DNA from: an uncultured Armatimonadota bacterium
GTDB taxonomy: Bacteria; Armatimonadota; Fimbriimonadia; Fimbriimonadales; Fimbriimonadaceae
Direction of reading: 5' to 3'
NCBI GenBank assembly: GCA_903927025.1
Contig: CAIYLG010000046.1
Coordinates: forward strand, 1 to 64,000
Length of the DNA: 64,000 nt
The position numbers and the translations under genes are program-made. The notes under the pieces are model-generated. The model was not told the DNA's origin. It ran no database searches and worked only from the letters and a program-made list of their open reading frames with translations. Position 1 is the stretch's first letter, and each line of letters begins with the position of its first letter. Below, one piece after another: positions 25,628 to 35,207 of this stretch.

Positions 25628-26770
25628 TCAGACAACGGATATGCCGGTATGCCAATCCACCCCGAGGTGGCTCGCTACCGTCGCACTCACGGCAGATATT
25701 CCGTCCACATCACCCAGTGAACCGGTCTCAATGCCAGCACCTGCTACGCAGATCGGCACATACTCTCGCGAGTGATCCGTGGAGACCGTCGTCGGGTCGT
25801 TACCGTGATCCGCGGTAAGGATGAGGAGGTCATCCGGCTGAAGCTTCTGATACAGTCGCCCCAGCGTTTCGTCGAACCGCTCAAGCGCGCAACCGAATCC
25901 CTTAGGGTCATTTCGATGCCCGAAAAGCATGTCGAAGTCTTCAAAGTTGGCGTAAATAAACCGCGCGTCAGATTCCATTGCCTGCCACAACGCCACCTCA
26001 TGCTCAGCATTATTCTGTGACCTGGGAAGGTGCCGAAAGCCGCGTCCACCGAAGAGTTCGGGGACGGGTCCGATCCCATAAACATCTCCAATCTGATCGA
26101 CTAGATTGGGTGGTGCGACGAGGGGAAAGTCCTTCCTCCGCTCAGTCCGCTTAAATCCGGTTGCCTCATCCCCGATAAAGGGTCGAGCAATGACTCGTTG
26201 GACATTGTTCGGCTCGGTGCACAGTTCCCTACCAATCTCGCAGATTTCGTAGAGTCGGTCGATAGGCACCACTCTTTCGTGACTGGCAACTTGAAAGACG
26301 CTGTCTGCGCTGGTGTAGAGAATCGGCTTGCCCGATCGGACGTGTTCTGCCCCAAGGTCGCTGATGATCACGGTTCCGCTCGCAGGGTAGTTGCCAATGA
26401 TTCCAACTCCGATCCTTCGCTCGAATTCAGCCACGAGGTCGGCAGGAAATCCGTTTGGGTAGGTAGGGAATGCCTTCTCGGTAACCACTCCCATCATTTC
26501 CCAATGGCCGGTGACGGAGTCCTTACCCATGGAAAGTTCACGGAGCCTTCCGTAGCGAGAGCCCCATCCAACTCTTGCGGTAGGCACTTCGGGATCAATT
26601 CCAGCAGCGGCCAGTAATCCCGCTGCTTTTAGATAGGGCAGATTCAGGGGGCCAGCCGCATCCCAAACGTGGCGGAGGGTGGACGGGTGATCCAAGTCAT
26701 TGAATAGGGCGGCATCGGGAGCCTCACCTGCACCACATCCATCCAGAACGATCACAATCGCTCGCTTCAT
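25628..26770 (-). CDS. deoB: Phosphopentomutase (DeoB)
   Basis: DeoB interconverts ribose-1-phosphate and ribose-5-phosphate (and the deoxy forms) in nucleoside salvage. The 380-aa protein belongs to the alkaline-phosphatase-like metalloenzymes. It begins RAIVIVLDGCGAGEAPDA with metal Asp, carries the phosphorylated Thr in KDSVTGHWEMMG, and the second metal cluster in DFDMLFGHRNDPKGF and TADHGNDPTTVSTDHSRE. Length is normal. TATAAC lies 6 nt before the ATG with no Shine-Dalgarno, the clearest leaderless arrangement in the window. It is divergent from the serine hydrolase gene, only 18 bp away. Confidence 0.96.
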   Translation of the reverse strand: MKRAIVIVLDGCGAGEAPDAALFNDLDHPSTLRHVWDAAGPLNLPYLKAAGLLAAAGIDPEVPTARVGWGSRYGRLRELSMGKDSVTGHWEMMGVVTEKAFPTYPNGFPADLVAEFERRIGVGIIGNYPASGTVIISDLGAEHVRSGKPILYTSADSVFQVASHERVVPIDRLYEICEIGRELCTEPNNVQRVIARPFIGDEATGFKRTERRKDFPLVAPPNLVDQIGDVYGIGPVPELFGGRGFRHLPRSQNNAEHEVALWQAMESDARFIYANFEDFDMLFGHRNDPKGFGCALERFDETLGRLYQKLQPDDLLILTADHGNDPTTVSTDHSREYVPICVAGAGIETGSLGDVDGISAVSATVASHLGVDWHTGISVV

Positions 26771-26788
26771 GGGTAGGTTATAGACGCT

Positions 26789-28177
26789 ATGCGCCGCTCC
26801 GTGCTCGGGCTTGGTCTGCTCTCAATCACGTGTTGCTGCGCCTCGCTGGCTCATGCTGACGAGGTTGACGAGGCGATCAAGACGCAGATGGAGCGCAACC
26901 ACATCCCTGCCCTCGTATATGCGGTGGTTAAGGATGGACACGTCATCCGCTCGCAGGCACTTGGGTCAGCGGACCTAGAACTCAAGAAGCCAGCCACTCA
27001 AGACAACCTATTTGAGATTGGATCGCTCACGAAGCAGGTTACGGCGATGGGGGTCATGATCCTCCTTGAAGCAGGCAAGCTTCAGCTGGAAGATCCCATT
27101 TCAAAGTATCTGCCAGACATCCCTCCAGCCTGGAAGGAAGTCAAGATCCGCAACCTCCTGTACCAAAACAGCGGCCTTCCTGATTACGTCTTTGTTCCCA
27201 AGCTCACCTTGATCGATCGCTTTGATCGAAACGTGTTTATGAGCGAGATGGCAAAGCTTCCGGTCGACTTTCCACCCGGCGAAGCCTGGGCTTACAGCAA
27301 CACCAACTACGCTCTCCTCGGATGGATTATCGAAGCCGTGGCTTCTGAGCCGTACACCCAGTTCATCGAGGAAAACGTGTTGAGACCTGTTGGCATGACG
27401 CATACGTCCTTCTCCGATGGCAAGGATTTGCTGGGACTCGCCAAGGGGTATCTGCGGCAAGGAATTACCGTGATTCCATCCCCGCGCGGCCCAGCCAGCA
27501 TCAAGTCAGACAGCGGCCTGATCTCCACTCTGGACGATTTACTGAAGTGGGACGAAGCTCTGTCTGGCCTTCGGCTCGTCGGGAGAAATTCCTACACTGC
27601 GATGTGGACACGCGGGAAATTGAACAGCGGAAGGGTGAAGCCTTACGGCACCGGCTGGAACCTGAGCATGCCCTTTTCGACGCCGTACATGGGGCACGGA
27701 GGGAACAGTGCGGGATACAGCGCTGGCATCAGCCGATTCCCGAAGACCCGGCTTAGCGTCATCGTTCTCACCAACATCTATCCGCTCAACGCCGAGTCCA
27801 TCGCCAAACAGATTGCTGAACTCGTTGAGCCAGCCGTGAAGCCGACTCCATTCAAAGAAATGGTTGACCCTGACCCGGAGCGGACCAAAAAGGTGAGGCG
27901 GGCCATCGAGGCGCTTTCCATAAACCGCCCCGATCCAGCCGTGATGGAGCCCGAAGCCTGCGCGCCGATGCGGACGGCAAGGGCTAAACAGGCGGGTGCG
28001 GGTCCATGGCGACAAGTCATCTTTGTCGACGAATTCACGCTCGGGGACGTCAAACACCAGGGACAGGATGTGTTGCTAACCTACCAAATCAAAAGCATGG
28101 GCAAGAGTTACCTTGCGGTGGTTCTGTGGAGTCCGAACAACAAACTCGCCCAAGCGCAGCTCTACGGCGGGGAATAG
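26789..28177 (+). CDS. Secreted serine hydrolase (class C beta-lactamase/DD-peptidase fold)
   Basis: The 462-aa protein has a signal peptide (cleavage after LAHA) and the serine beta-lactamase-like triad: S-x-x-K in EIGSLTKQV, Y-x-N in AYSNTNYALLG, and HGG in MGHGGNSAGY. The catalytic domain ends near residue 340. The C-terminal 120 residues form an extra lipocalin-like or beta domain seen in peptidase S12 relatives. Such proteins are esterases, DD-peptidases or D-aminopeptidases more often than antibiotic lactamases. It is divergent from deoB with very little space for a promoter. Confidence 0.93.
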   Translation: MRRSVLGLGLLSITCCCASLAHADEVDEAIKTQMERNHIPALVYAVVKDGHVIRSQALGSADLELKKPATQDNLFEIGSLTKQVTAMGVMILLEAGKLQLEDPISKYLPDIPPAWKEVKIRNLLYQNSGLPDYVFVPKLTLIDRFDRNVFMSEMAKLPVDFPPGEAWAYSNTNYALLGWIIEAVASEPYTQFIEENVLRPVGMTHTSFSDGKDLLGLAKGYLRQGITVIPSPRGPASIKSDSGLISTLDDLLKWDEALSGLRLVGRNSYTAMWTRGKLNSGRVKPYGTGWNLSMPFSTPYMGHGGNSAGYSAGISRFPKTRLSVIVLTNIYPLNAESIAKQIAELVEPAVKPTPFKEMVDPDPERTKKVRRAIEALSINRPDPAVMEPEACAPMRTARAKQAGAGPWRQVIFVDEFTLGDVKHQGQDVLLTYQIKSMGKSYLAVVLWSPNNKLAQAQLYGGE

Positions 28178-28194
28178 AGACAGAATTCCGTGGC

Positions 28195-28365
28195 TCCTTC
28201 CTTTCCCCCGGCGAGAGGAAGCCAGCGGATGGAGAGCCGGCGCGTTCAGGGACGGGCGCATGAGATTAATTTGTAGATGCTCAAACTACTCAGCCGAGGC
28301 ATGCCCCCCGACAGGTCGGGGCTCTCCATCCCTAGCCCTTCTCCTCGGCGAGCGAAAGCAAGGGG
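28195..28365. repeat. Pair of inverted, related hairpin elements between convergent genes
   Basis: The gap between the serine hydrolase and the BNR protein contains two diverged copies of one element in opposite orientation. GGATGGAGAGCC at 28227-28238 is matched by its exact complement at 28320-28331. Outside both lies a CTTCCTTTC- or CCTTGCTTTCGC-type hairpin arm. A CCCCGA/TCGGGG hairpin lies near 28305-28321. Similar arms occur at 51590 and 56790, so this looks like a dispersed intergenic hairpin family. Confidence 0.6.
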
Positions 28366-28378
28366 ATCGTGGTTGCAG

Positions 28379-31300
28379 CTAGAGGCTTGGATGGCATGCA
28401 GTCAGACCATTCTTGGTCAGCAAGGCATTCAGCTCGACAAGGTCCTTGCCTTGGAATGACTTCCAGGCTTTCAGCAGTCCCGTCAGCGCATCCAGTGACG
28501 CGGTAGCAGATTTGAGCTGGGGCTCTGTGGGAGCCATGTCGCCGGGATCAAGGGTGCTGAGTTCTCGGACCAACCCGCCACCTAGACTCGTCAGGGTAGG
28601 CGGACCAGCGGGACCGCCTCCGCGGAAGCCGCCGCCTCCACCCCTTCGACCACCCGTTGGCGCTGCACCGGCGATTGCCAAGAGCCTCGCGTCGGCGGCA
28701 GCGACCGCCTTGGTAACAGCCTCGACCTTTGAACCCTTAGCGGAGGCCGCAATCGCAGCTCTTAACGCAGCGACTTCCCTGCTCGCCTTTAGTGCGATGG
28801 AAGCTCCATCGTAAAGGCGAAGTTGGAGGTCATGCTGAGCCTTCAGATCGCCAAAGCTCGCTGGAGATCTTGGATCATTCTTTACGATGAACGTCTGCTT
28901 CGATGGTTTGCCATCTACCCAGAGGGTTGCGGTGTAAGTTCCTGGGAGCACAAGGGGTCCCTCAGGAGAGGCGTTGGTCTCTCCAGGGTTCGCGTTGATC
29001 TCGTATGAGTGTCCGCTGCCCGGCGGATTCTCATATCGAAGGTTCCAACTGACTCTAGACAGGCCAGGATTGGCCGGCATTGGCTTGAGCTTCTCAATCC
29101 AAAAGTCGGGCACGGGAGGAGGAGGATCGTTCGAAGGAGGAAGCGGAGCACTGCTATAGGTGCGAATCACTCGTCCCTTTGCATCCGAGATCTCCAACTT
29201 AATTGGCTGAGACGGAGTCGACTTCAGATAGTAATAAAGAATCGCGCCGGTGGGCGGGTTGATTGCGTGAGGAACCTCGGGCGGAAACGGCGTGTCACCG
29301 TTCACGTTGCGTCGAACTCGCACAGCTTCTCCAGGCTTGAACAGAACGGCATCCTCACCGACGGTAGAGACCTTGATCTGCCTCAGGGGCGAGATATCAT
29401 CCAGAACCCAGAAGCTGCGGCCATAGGTGCCCACCACGAGATCATTCCCTTTCACGACCATGTCTCTATAAGAGGTTGTCGGTGCGTTTAGCGCCAGAGA
29501 CTGCCAGTGGTCGCCTGAATCGAAAGAGGTGTACACAGAGCTTTCCGTGCCAAGGAACACTAAGCCACCTCTTACCGTGTCCGCGCGGACGACGCGGGCG
29601 AAACTCCCACCGACCGATTCGGTCGGGAGCCCCTCAACTATCTTGTGCCAAGTCTGGCCAAAGTCTGTTGTGCGATAGACGTAGGGCTTATAGTCGCCTG
29701 TGGTGTGATAGTCGATCGTAGCAAACGCCGTTCCAGGCACCTGATGGCTGGCATCAATGGAGGAGATGTCTGCCCGAGTTGGGTTCGGCAGGTGAGGAAT
29801 CGTCACATCCTCCCAATTCGTTCCGTGGTCCTTGGTCACCTTGATAAGACCATTGTTGGTGCCTACCCAAATGATATTGCCGTTCACGCTTGAGACAGAA
29901 AAAGACTCAATCGAACCGCCGACACCGGGCACAGGCTGCTGATCGATGATCGCATCAGGGTCCATATCTTCATCTTCGTCCTCCTCAGCGGTCTGGCTTG
30001 AACCTGCTGGAGGGCGGGCCGCAGGAGCCGCCGGACGCGGAGCACCTGGCGCAGGGGGTGTTACGCCCTTTGGATAGCCAAGATCTGGGCTTAGCTTCTT
30101 CCAGTGCACGCCACCATCGGTAGTCGCCATAAGATATTGGAAGCCAATGAGGAGCTCCTTGGGATTCGTCGGCGAGAACGCAAGGGGCTGATTGCCAACT
30201 TTGCGCAGGGCATCTTTGGAGTTGATGTTTGGGCTCACGTTGATCCACTGACCGCTTGGGTAGGTGACCTTGATGAGTCCCCCGCCAGGGCCTCCGGCAT
30301 AGCTGATGTTGGGATCCCGTGGGTCTGCGACGATGGAGCCGAATTCATATCCTGGATGGGGCAGCCAGTCCATCGGAGTGACCGCGCCAAGGTTGCCTCG
30401 GCTGGCAGTGGCGATGCTTCCGCTGTCCTGCTGGGTGGCATACACCCAATACGGCCAACGATTGTCCACCGAGATGTGATACACCTGGGCGGTTGGCTGG
30501 TTGTACCAGGAACTCCAGTTTCCGCCGCCATCCAGTGAGACCGTGGCCCCTTGGTCAGTGCCCAAGAACAGTCGATTTCCGTCAGTAGGGTCGATCCACA
30601 TCTGCTGAGGATCATCTCCACCAGGCGCGCCCTTGAATCCTGTGAAAGTATTGCCTCCGTTGCGGGAGATGTAGCTGGATGTGTTGATGACGTAGACGAT
30701 GTCTGGATTCTTCGAATTCACATAGACGCCGCAGTTGTAGCCGCCTTGTCCATTCATCACGCGGCGATCATCTGGGTCCATCTGCTCCCAAGTCGCGCCG
30801 CTATCATCGGACCGGTAGAGGCCAAAGTTGCCGACGAGGAACATTCGCTTGGAGTTAGTGTTGTTGGCAATCGCCACGCAGGTCTTTCCCGCAAGGTCTG
30901 GAAGACTCTCGTCTGTCAGCTTCTTCCAAGTCAACCCTTCGTCTATGGACTTGAATAGCGAAGTACCGCCTGGTTGGCCGCCAAAACCGCCGCGCCCCTG
31001 CGCTCCAGGGGCATTGTAGTGGCGCACGGTCGTGGCCAACATCACCTTGGGGTTGTCGTATGCCCACGTGATCTTCTGAACACCCGTCTGGTCGTCTACG
31101 TACAGCGTCTTCTTCCAAGTCTTGCCGCCATCGGTGCTGCGGAATAGGCCCCGTTGATCTGACTTCTCATGGATATCCCCTTGAGCTGCGACCAAGACTA
31201 CGTTTGGGTTGTGTGGGTCCACGAGAATGGAAGGGATCTGTTTCGTCTTCTCGAGTCCCAAGTGAACCCAGGTTTTCCCGGCGTCGGCCGATTTGTAGAC

Positions 31301-31678
31301 TCCGTTCCCTTCATTGATCGCTCCACCCGTTACCATGTCTCCCATCCCCACATAGATCACGTTGGGGTCGGATGGCGCCACTTCAATCGCGCCGACTGAA
31401 GAAGCCTCTTTGATCGAGTCAAATATCGGGAACCAGGTCATTCCCGCACTTGTCGTTTTCCAGACGCCGCCAGCGGGCAGTCCCATGTAGAAGACACCGG
31501 GCTGACCGACTGCACCGGATACCGCAGACACCCGCCCACCTCGGAAGGGCCCAATGTTGCGCCAGACAAGTCCCGAGTACAGATTGGGATCGACCGTTTG
31601 AGCAGACACAGAAGCGAGTGTCGCGGCCCAGATTCCGAGATGGAGGGCAACGTGAGGAATGCGAATACGGCAGTTCAT
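28379..31678 (-). CDS. Secreted sortilin/Vps10-like BNR beta-propeller protein
   Basis: This 1099-aa exported protein has a signal peptide ending near ASVSAQ, followed by YSGLVWRNIGPFRGGRVSAV, the standard opening of bacterial 'glycosyl hydrolase' propellers. At least ten Asp-box/BNR motifs are visible, for example SADAGKTW, STDGGKTW, SDDSGATW, SLDGGGNW, TTDGGVHW, TTDFGQTW and SFDSGDHW. The last 300 residues form a beta-sandwich region (PPTGAILYYYLKS...) and then a Gly-rich stretch (RRGGGGGFRGGG) and a helical tail. Despite the common name, no catalytic residues for glycoside hydrolysis are established; binding of peptide or glycan is possible. ATG 31678 fits the signal peptide; a TTG at 31702 is also in frame. 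Confidence 0.92.
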   Translation of the reverse strand: MNCRIRIPHVALHLGIWAATLASVSAQTVDPNLYSGLVWRNIGPFRGGRVSAVSGAVGQPGVFYMGLPAGGVWKTTSAGMTWFPIFDSIKEASSVGAIEVAPSDPNVIYVGMGDMVTGGAINEGNGVYKSADAGKTWVHLGLEKTKQIPSILVDPHNPNVVLVAAQGDIHEKSDQRGLFRSTDGGKTWKKTLYVDDQTGVQKITWAYDNPKVMLATTVRHYNAPGAQGRGGFGGQPGGTSLFKSIDEGLTWKKLTDESLPDLAGKTCVAIANNTNSKRMFLVGNFGLYRSDDSGATWEQMDPDDRRVMNGQGGYNCGVYVNSKNPDIVYVINTSSYISRNGGNTFTGFKGAPGGDDPQQMWIDPTDGNRLFLGTDQGATVSLDGGGNWSSWYNQPTAQVYHISVDNRWPYWVYATQQDSGSIATASRGNLGAVTPMDWLPHPGYEFGSIVADPRDPNISYAGGPGGGLIKVTYPSGQWINVSPNINSKDALRKVGNQPLAFSPTNPKELLIGFQYLMATTDGGVHWKKLSPDLGYPKGVTPPAPGAPRPAAPAARPPAGSSQTAEEDEDEDMDPDAIIDQQPVPGVGGSIESFSVSSVNGNIIWVGTNNGLIKVTKDHGTNWEDVTIPHLPNPTRADISSIDASHQVPGTAFATIDYHTTGDYKPYVYRTTDFGQTWHKIVEGLPTESVGGSFARVVRADTVRGGLVFLGTESSVYTSFDSGDHWQSLALNAPTTSYRDMVVKGNDLVVGTYGRSFWVLDDISPLRQIKVSTVGEDAVLFKPGEAVRVRRNVNGDTPFPPEVPHAINPPTGAILYYYLKSTPSQPIKLEISDAKGRVIRTYSSAPLPPSNDPPPPVPDFWIEKLKPMPANPGLSRVSWNLRYENPPGSGHSYEINANPGETNASPEGPLVLPGTYTATLWVDGKPSKQTFIVKNDPRSPASFGDLKAQHDLQLRLYDGASIALKASREVAALRAAIAASAKGSKVEAVTKAVAAADARLLAIAGAAPTGGRRGGGGGFRGGGPAGPPTLTSLGGGLVRELSTLDPGDMAPTEPQLKSATASLDALTGLLKAWKSFQGKDLVELNALLTKNGLTACHPSL

Positions 31679-31840
31679 GGTAAGAGGGGATCGGACCCAC
31701 AAACGGTCCGCCGCTACTATATCACGGCACCCTTGGCACGGTCCTCGAATGCGTTAAAGCGTAAGCAAGCTCTTACCAAGCAAAGGTGGGGACGCTGGTT
31801 TGAGTCCTCGATCTCGAGGCCCGGTCAAAGCCGAATACGG

Positions 31841-32292
31841 TCAAATTTGAGAGTTTGTGATTGCCTCAACGTCAGCAAGATCTTTTGGGCGTCCGAGGGA
31901 CAATTTGTTTTTGATGAAATCGTCTTTGGAGAGAAAGAAGACACTCGCTCCCCCAAATCACCAACTACTCGGTTGTTCCAGGACGTCTCAAAGTCGAGAG
32001 CGGTGAGCTTCGTGAGAAGGTCAATTCTTCGCGGTGGGTACCCAAGCTCGATGACCTGATCCTCTCCCAGGAAATCAGCCTCGGTTAACCCAAGTGATCC
32101 AAATCCAAACTCCTCTACAACAGCTATGACTTTGGCCGCATTCTCTGGAGACGTGCGAACCCAAAAGTCAATATCGCCCGTCATCCGCGGCTCCCCAAAT
32201 TGGGCTCTCGGCCAGGCTCCAACCACAATGAAATCAACGTCGGACGACGCGAGCAGATTCAGGACCTCTTTCCAATCGGTGTTCAGTGCCAT
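31841..32292 (-). pseudogene. Nucleotidyltransferase-fold protein, broken by a -1 frameshift
   Basis: From ATG 32292 the frame encodes MALNTDWKEVLNLLASSDVDFIVVG and a nucleotidyltransferase motif TGDIDFWV, then GYPPRRIDLLTKL. At a run of five G (plus-strand C run at 31950-31954) the expected frame is lost. Moving to the other frame with one extra G restores the family's ending ASVFFLSKDDFIKNK, then LSLGRPKDLADVEAI, with a stop TGA at 31841-31843. So the gene is a single-base deletion away from an intact protein of about 150 aa. Either it is a recent pseudogene, a phase-variable homopolymer, or a sequencing error. It belongs to the stand-alone NTase group that pairs with a small upstream protein. 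Confidence 0.82.
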
Positions 32293-32416
32293 AGTGGTCG
32301 TCGATCATCTGAATCAAGATATCAATGCGCTGTTTTGGAGTTAGAGATTGGTAGAACCGCTTGTTCTCTAAGTCGGCTTCAGCGGCCGTACGAAACTTTC
32401 TAACCAGTTTCTCCAC
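32234..32416 (-). CDS. Small acidic partner protein of the nucleotidyltransferase
   Basis: The 60-aa protein starts at GTG 32414-32416 and contains RKFRTAAEADLENKRFYQSLTPKQRIDILIQMI. This matches the pattern of short proteins (an EADxxxxxxYxSLTPxQRxDILxxLI core) that I know from gene pairs with stand-alone nucleotidyltransferases. It overlaps the nucleotidyltransferase by 59 nt in another frame. The pair resembles a toxin-antitoxin-like module, but the function of such pairs is not established. No Shine-Dalgarno is visible. Confidence 0.65.
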   Translation of the reverse strand: MEKLVRKFRTAAEADLENKRFYQSLTPKQRIDILIQMIDDHYGTEHRLERGPESARVVRR

Positions 32417-32471
32417 ATTTGGAGGTTTACCGTTCTACACGGAAGGCCTTCGTAAGCTAAAGCATCCCTGA

Positions 32472-33473
32472 TCACGGCTTGTAGGCGGGGCTCTTTAGCA
32501 GGAAGCTTTCTAGCGCGATGCCGGTTTTGTAGAGCGAATCCTTGGAGCAGTGGGCGGGGGTGTCGTCTACTGTGTGCCACTGGTCGTAGTTGAAGTCGAT
32601 GAGGTCGAGGGTGGGAACGCCGTGCTGGATCAGGGGCCAGTGGTCATCTTCGATATCATCGCCGACGCGTGACGGAAAGGTGGAATCGAGCCCGATCTCA
32701 TGGCAATTGGCATAGAACGCCTTGGTTAGGCCAGGGGCGTACTTGAGGCTTTCAAACTCCTCGGCAACCACCATGTTGGTTTTGCCGATCATGTCCAGCA
32801 GAATGCCGTAGTCCGGTTTGGGGTTGGGCAGGTGCTTGGCAAAGAAGTCGACGCCAAGGAGCATGTCCTGCATGTCTGGGCCAAGATCTTCGCCATCGTC
32901 CAAAAGATAAAGGATTCCAACACCAGGATGACGTCCCTTTAGCTCTCTGGCAAGCTCTAGAAGAACCGCAACTCCGCTGGCTCCATCATCGGCACCCGGA
33001 ATCGGCTTAATTGGATAGGGGCGGGTTCGATACGCCTCGGGCGAATTAGGGCCATCCGCAAAGGGCCGCGAATCCCAGTGAGCAAGGAGAACAACTCGAA
33101 CCTTTGCGTCCTTCCAGTCCTGAGTTCCAATCACGTTGTAAACCTCGACGTCCTTGTTTCCAGCCGGCCAAAAGTGACTAAGCGACTGAAGGTGGGCGTC
33201 GTCACAGCCCTTTTTGAGTTCAGCCAAAAGGTAGTCCCGGCATTTGGTCTGAGATTCTGTGCCCGGGACTCGGGGGCCAAAGGCAACTTGCTTTACCAGG
33301 TAGTCCCATGCGACGTCTCCGTCGAACTTCCATTTGGACGCCGCCGCCTTAGGGTCCTGAGCCTTCTTATGGGGCGCGCCGCTTCCGATTGCAAGACAGA
33401 GGCAGAGACTGGCTACGAGACCCACTCCAAACTTGACGGAGGACGCTGGCTTGAGAATCGGTGGGAATTTCAT
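32472..33473 (-). CDS. M28-family peptidase/glutaminyl-peptide cyclotransferase-like protein
   Basis: The 333-aa exported protein starts best at ATG 33473, which gives a signal segment FGVGLVASLCLCLAIGSG. An in-frame start at 33563 would add 30 residues before it. The M28 fold is clear: LLAHWDSRPFAD, PGADDGASGVAVLLELA, LLDDGEDLG, DMIGKTN, and the late FNYDQWHTVDDTP. The single-zinc set D, E/D, H and the FNYDQWHT segment resemble bacterial glutaminyl cyclases more than two-zinc aminopeptidases. Its likely activity is cyclisation of N-terminal Gln or peptide hydrolysis in the periplasm. Confidence 0.9.
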   Translation of the reverse strand: MKFPPILKPASSVKFGVGLVASLCLCLAIGSGAPHKKAQDPKAAASKWKFDGDVAWDYLVKQVAFGPRVPGTESQTKCRDYLLAELKKGCDDAHLQSLSHFWPAGNKDVEVYNVIGTQDWKDAKVRVVLLAHWDSRPFADGPNSPEAYRTRPYPIKPIPGADDGASGVAVLLELARELKGRHPGVGILYLLDDGEDLGPDMQDMLLGVDFFAKHLPNPKPDYGILLDMIGKTNMVVAEEFESLKYAPGLTKAFYANCHEIGLDSTFPSRVGDDIEDDHWPLIQHGVPTLDLIDFNYDQWHTVDDTPAHCSKDSLYKTGIALESFLLKSPAYKP

Positions 33474-33674
33474 GGGTGAAGGGTCCAGTTTACGACGGTA
33501 AAGCACCGCTTTGTTGTTCGACGCTTGAGGCCTGGTTTGCGCTGCGAAATTCGGGCGACACATTTGATCGGGAAATGATCGTTTCTTGATCTGGCGCTCG
33601 AAACGACCTGAAGATACGATCTTTCCATAGCCTCTTGATGCCGAAATCCAACGGCGAGGAGGGATGGAGAGATC

Positions 33675-34445
33675 ATGAACCTATTTGAAGAAATCAACGA
33701 ATCCACAGCACCGGTAGACCGACGGCAGTTCCTGAAGGGCTTTGGTTTGGCGGGCGCATCGGTCGTGGCCGGCGGACTCTTGGCAGGTTGCGGCGGAAGC
33801 GGAACTAGCGGAGTCAAGCCTGCCAGCAACATGGATCAGCAGATTCTCGGAGCAGCTAAGATTGCAGAAGCGCTCGCAGTGTCAATGTACACAGCCTTCA
33901 ACGCTTCTTCGATCTACACCGGACTCCCCGCCGCCGATCAAGCCTATTTCCAGGCCGCTCTCAACGAGGAGATGTTCCATTACAATCTGCTGAAGGGTGC
34001 GACCGGCAACACCGATGCACCGCTGAACTACTACTTCCCTACCGGAATGTTCACGAATGTGCAGACGACGATCAACGTCATGACAACGCTCGAGGAGGCA
34101 TTCATCGCCGCCTATCTGATCGGCGTGAAGACCCTCTCCAGCCCGGGACTACGAGTACTCGCGGCGCAGATCATGGGCATCGAGAGCGATCATCGCACCC
34201 TGATTCGAACCGCTGCCGGTGACCTGAGCCTGTCCACCACGACAGGGCTATCCGGCATTCCGGAGCCAGTGCAGCCATCCAACAACTCGGTCTTTGAGCG
34301 CACCTTTGGTCTCTCAAACATTGGTCAGGTCGTCACTGCACTTACGCCGTTCTTGAGTGCAAGTGCCTCCAACACGGTGCAGACAACGTTCAATCCTGCT
34401 TTCGTTCCAAGCGCCGCCAATCTGGTCGGCAACCCTCCAGCGTAG
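33675..34445 (+). CDS. Ferritin-like domain lipoprotein with Tat-like signal
   Basis: The 256-aa protein begins with a twin-arginine motif DRRQFLKGFG and a hydrophobic stretch ending in a lipobox LLAGC (Cys near 38). The rest is a four-helix ferritin-like domain (PF13668 type): IAEALAVSMYTAFNA, ALNEEMFHYNLLKGA, TLEEAFIAAYLIGV and IMGIESDHRTLIRT, with Glu and His at positions expected for a di-metal site. Function of this family is not established; stress or metal handling is a guess. GGAG lies 5 nt before ATG 33675. It converges with the response regulator at 34494-34865. Confidence 0.9.
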   Translation: MNLFEEINESTAPVDRRQFLKGFGLAGASVVAGGLLAGCGGSGTSGVKPASNMDQQILGAAKIAEALAVSMYTAFNASSIYTGLPAADQAYFQAALNEEMFHYNLLKGATGNTDAPLNYYFPTGMFTNVQTTINVMTTLEEAFIAAYLIGVKTLSSPGLRVLAAQIMGIESDHRTLIRTAAGDLSLSTTTGLSGIPEPVQPSNNSVFERTFGLSNIGQVVTALTPFLSASASNTVQTTFNPAFVPSAANLVGNPPA

Positions 34446-34493
34446 CCACATAACTACCCATACCCAGCCCTGCGGAGATCATTCGATGCGGGG

Positions 34494-34865
34494 CTATTGT
34501 TGCGTCAGGCACTTCTCAATTGCCACCAGCAATTCGTCCCTGGAGAACGGTTTGGCCAGTGTCTCACGCACGCCTAGAGTCTTTGCCCACGAGAGATAAT
34601 CGGCCGCACTTCCATACCCGCCGCCGCTCATGGCGATTACCTGCAGGTCTTGATGCCGTTGACGCATATCGATGAGAACTTCAAGACCATCCTTTTTCGG
34701 CATGATCAGGTCAAGAATGAGAACGTCAAATTTCTCAACTCGGATCTGCTCGACAGCCTGGGCACCATCCGTAGCGAGGACAACGTCATGCCCAACTTCC
34801 GCGAGCAGCGACCGGAGAAGTTCTCCGAAATTCAAATCGTCGTCAACGACGAGCACCTTTGCCAT
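34494..34865 (-). CDS. Single-domain response regulator (CheY-like)
   Basis: The 123-aa protein is a receiver domain only: acidic pocket VVDDD, phospho-acceptor Asp in VLILDLIMPKKDG, Ser in IAMSGGG, and Lys in TLAKPFSRDE. It has no output domain, so it must act by protein contact. It lies next to a hybrid histidine kinase (35208-37196) on the opposite strand, and the REC sequences look related, so it may exchange phosphate with that kinase. A TATACT box on its strand lies at 34905-34910, 39 nt before the start, beside a 7-bp inverted repeat. Confidence 0.93.
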   Translation of the reverse strand: MAKVLVVDDDLNFGELLRSLLAEVGHDVVLATDGAQAVEQIRVEKFDVLILDLIMPKKDGLEVLIDMRQRHQDLQVIAMSGGGYGSAADYLSWAKTLGVRETLAKPFSRDELLVAIEKCLTQQ

Positions 34866-35207
34866 GGGTTCACATTAATCCGCAATAATACTAGTTTAGT
34901 GCCTAGTATAGATTCTCCGTCAGCCGTTGATCAGGATTCGATAAAGAACTTTTTCAATTTAAAAAGAATCTGACACGAACGTCTACATTGAAATCAATAA
35001 CATTCCTGGCGTATCAAATTTTTAAGCATTACATCACGGCTTACTGTTGTATAGTTCGGCTCCAAGGTGGTTCTAGAGACGGAATACGCGATCCCGAGTC
35101 GAGTCTTCCCATCTGAATCTATATGCCGACGGCTAAGATGGAAATATCTGCAGAAGGTGGAATGACAATGATGCATTCACAATTTCTACTCAGTTCCAAG
35201 GACGATC
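34866..35207. other. 342-bp AT-rich divergent regulatory region
   Basis: This region separates the CheY-like gene and the hybrid kinase gene and is clearly richer in A+T than its neighbours. It contains ATACTAG/CTAGTAT arms at 34888-34894 and 34903-34909 (8-nt loop) overlapping a minus-strand TATACT. Several T and A runs occur near 34950-35030. No gene or RNA is recognised. Confidence 0.5.

Noticed and set aside
31780-31840. tRNA-like T-loop (GGTTTGAGTCC) and palindrome CCTCGATCTCGAGG
   Set aside because: The T-stem does not pair and no acceptor stem, D arm or anticodon arm can be built around it.
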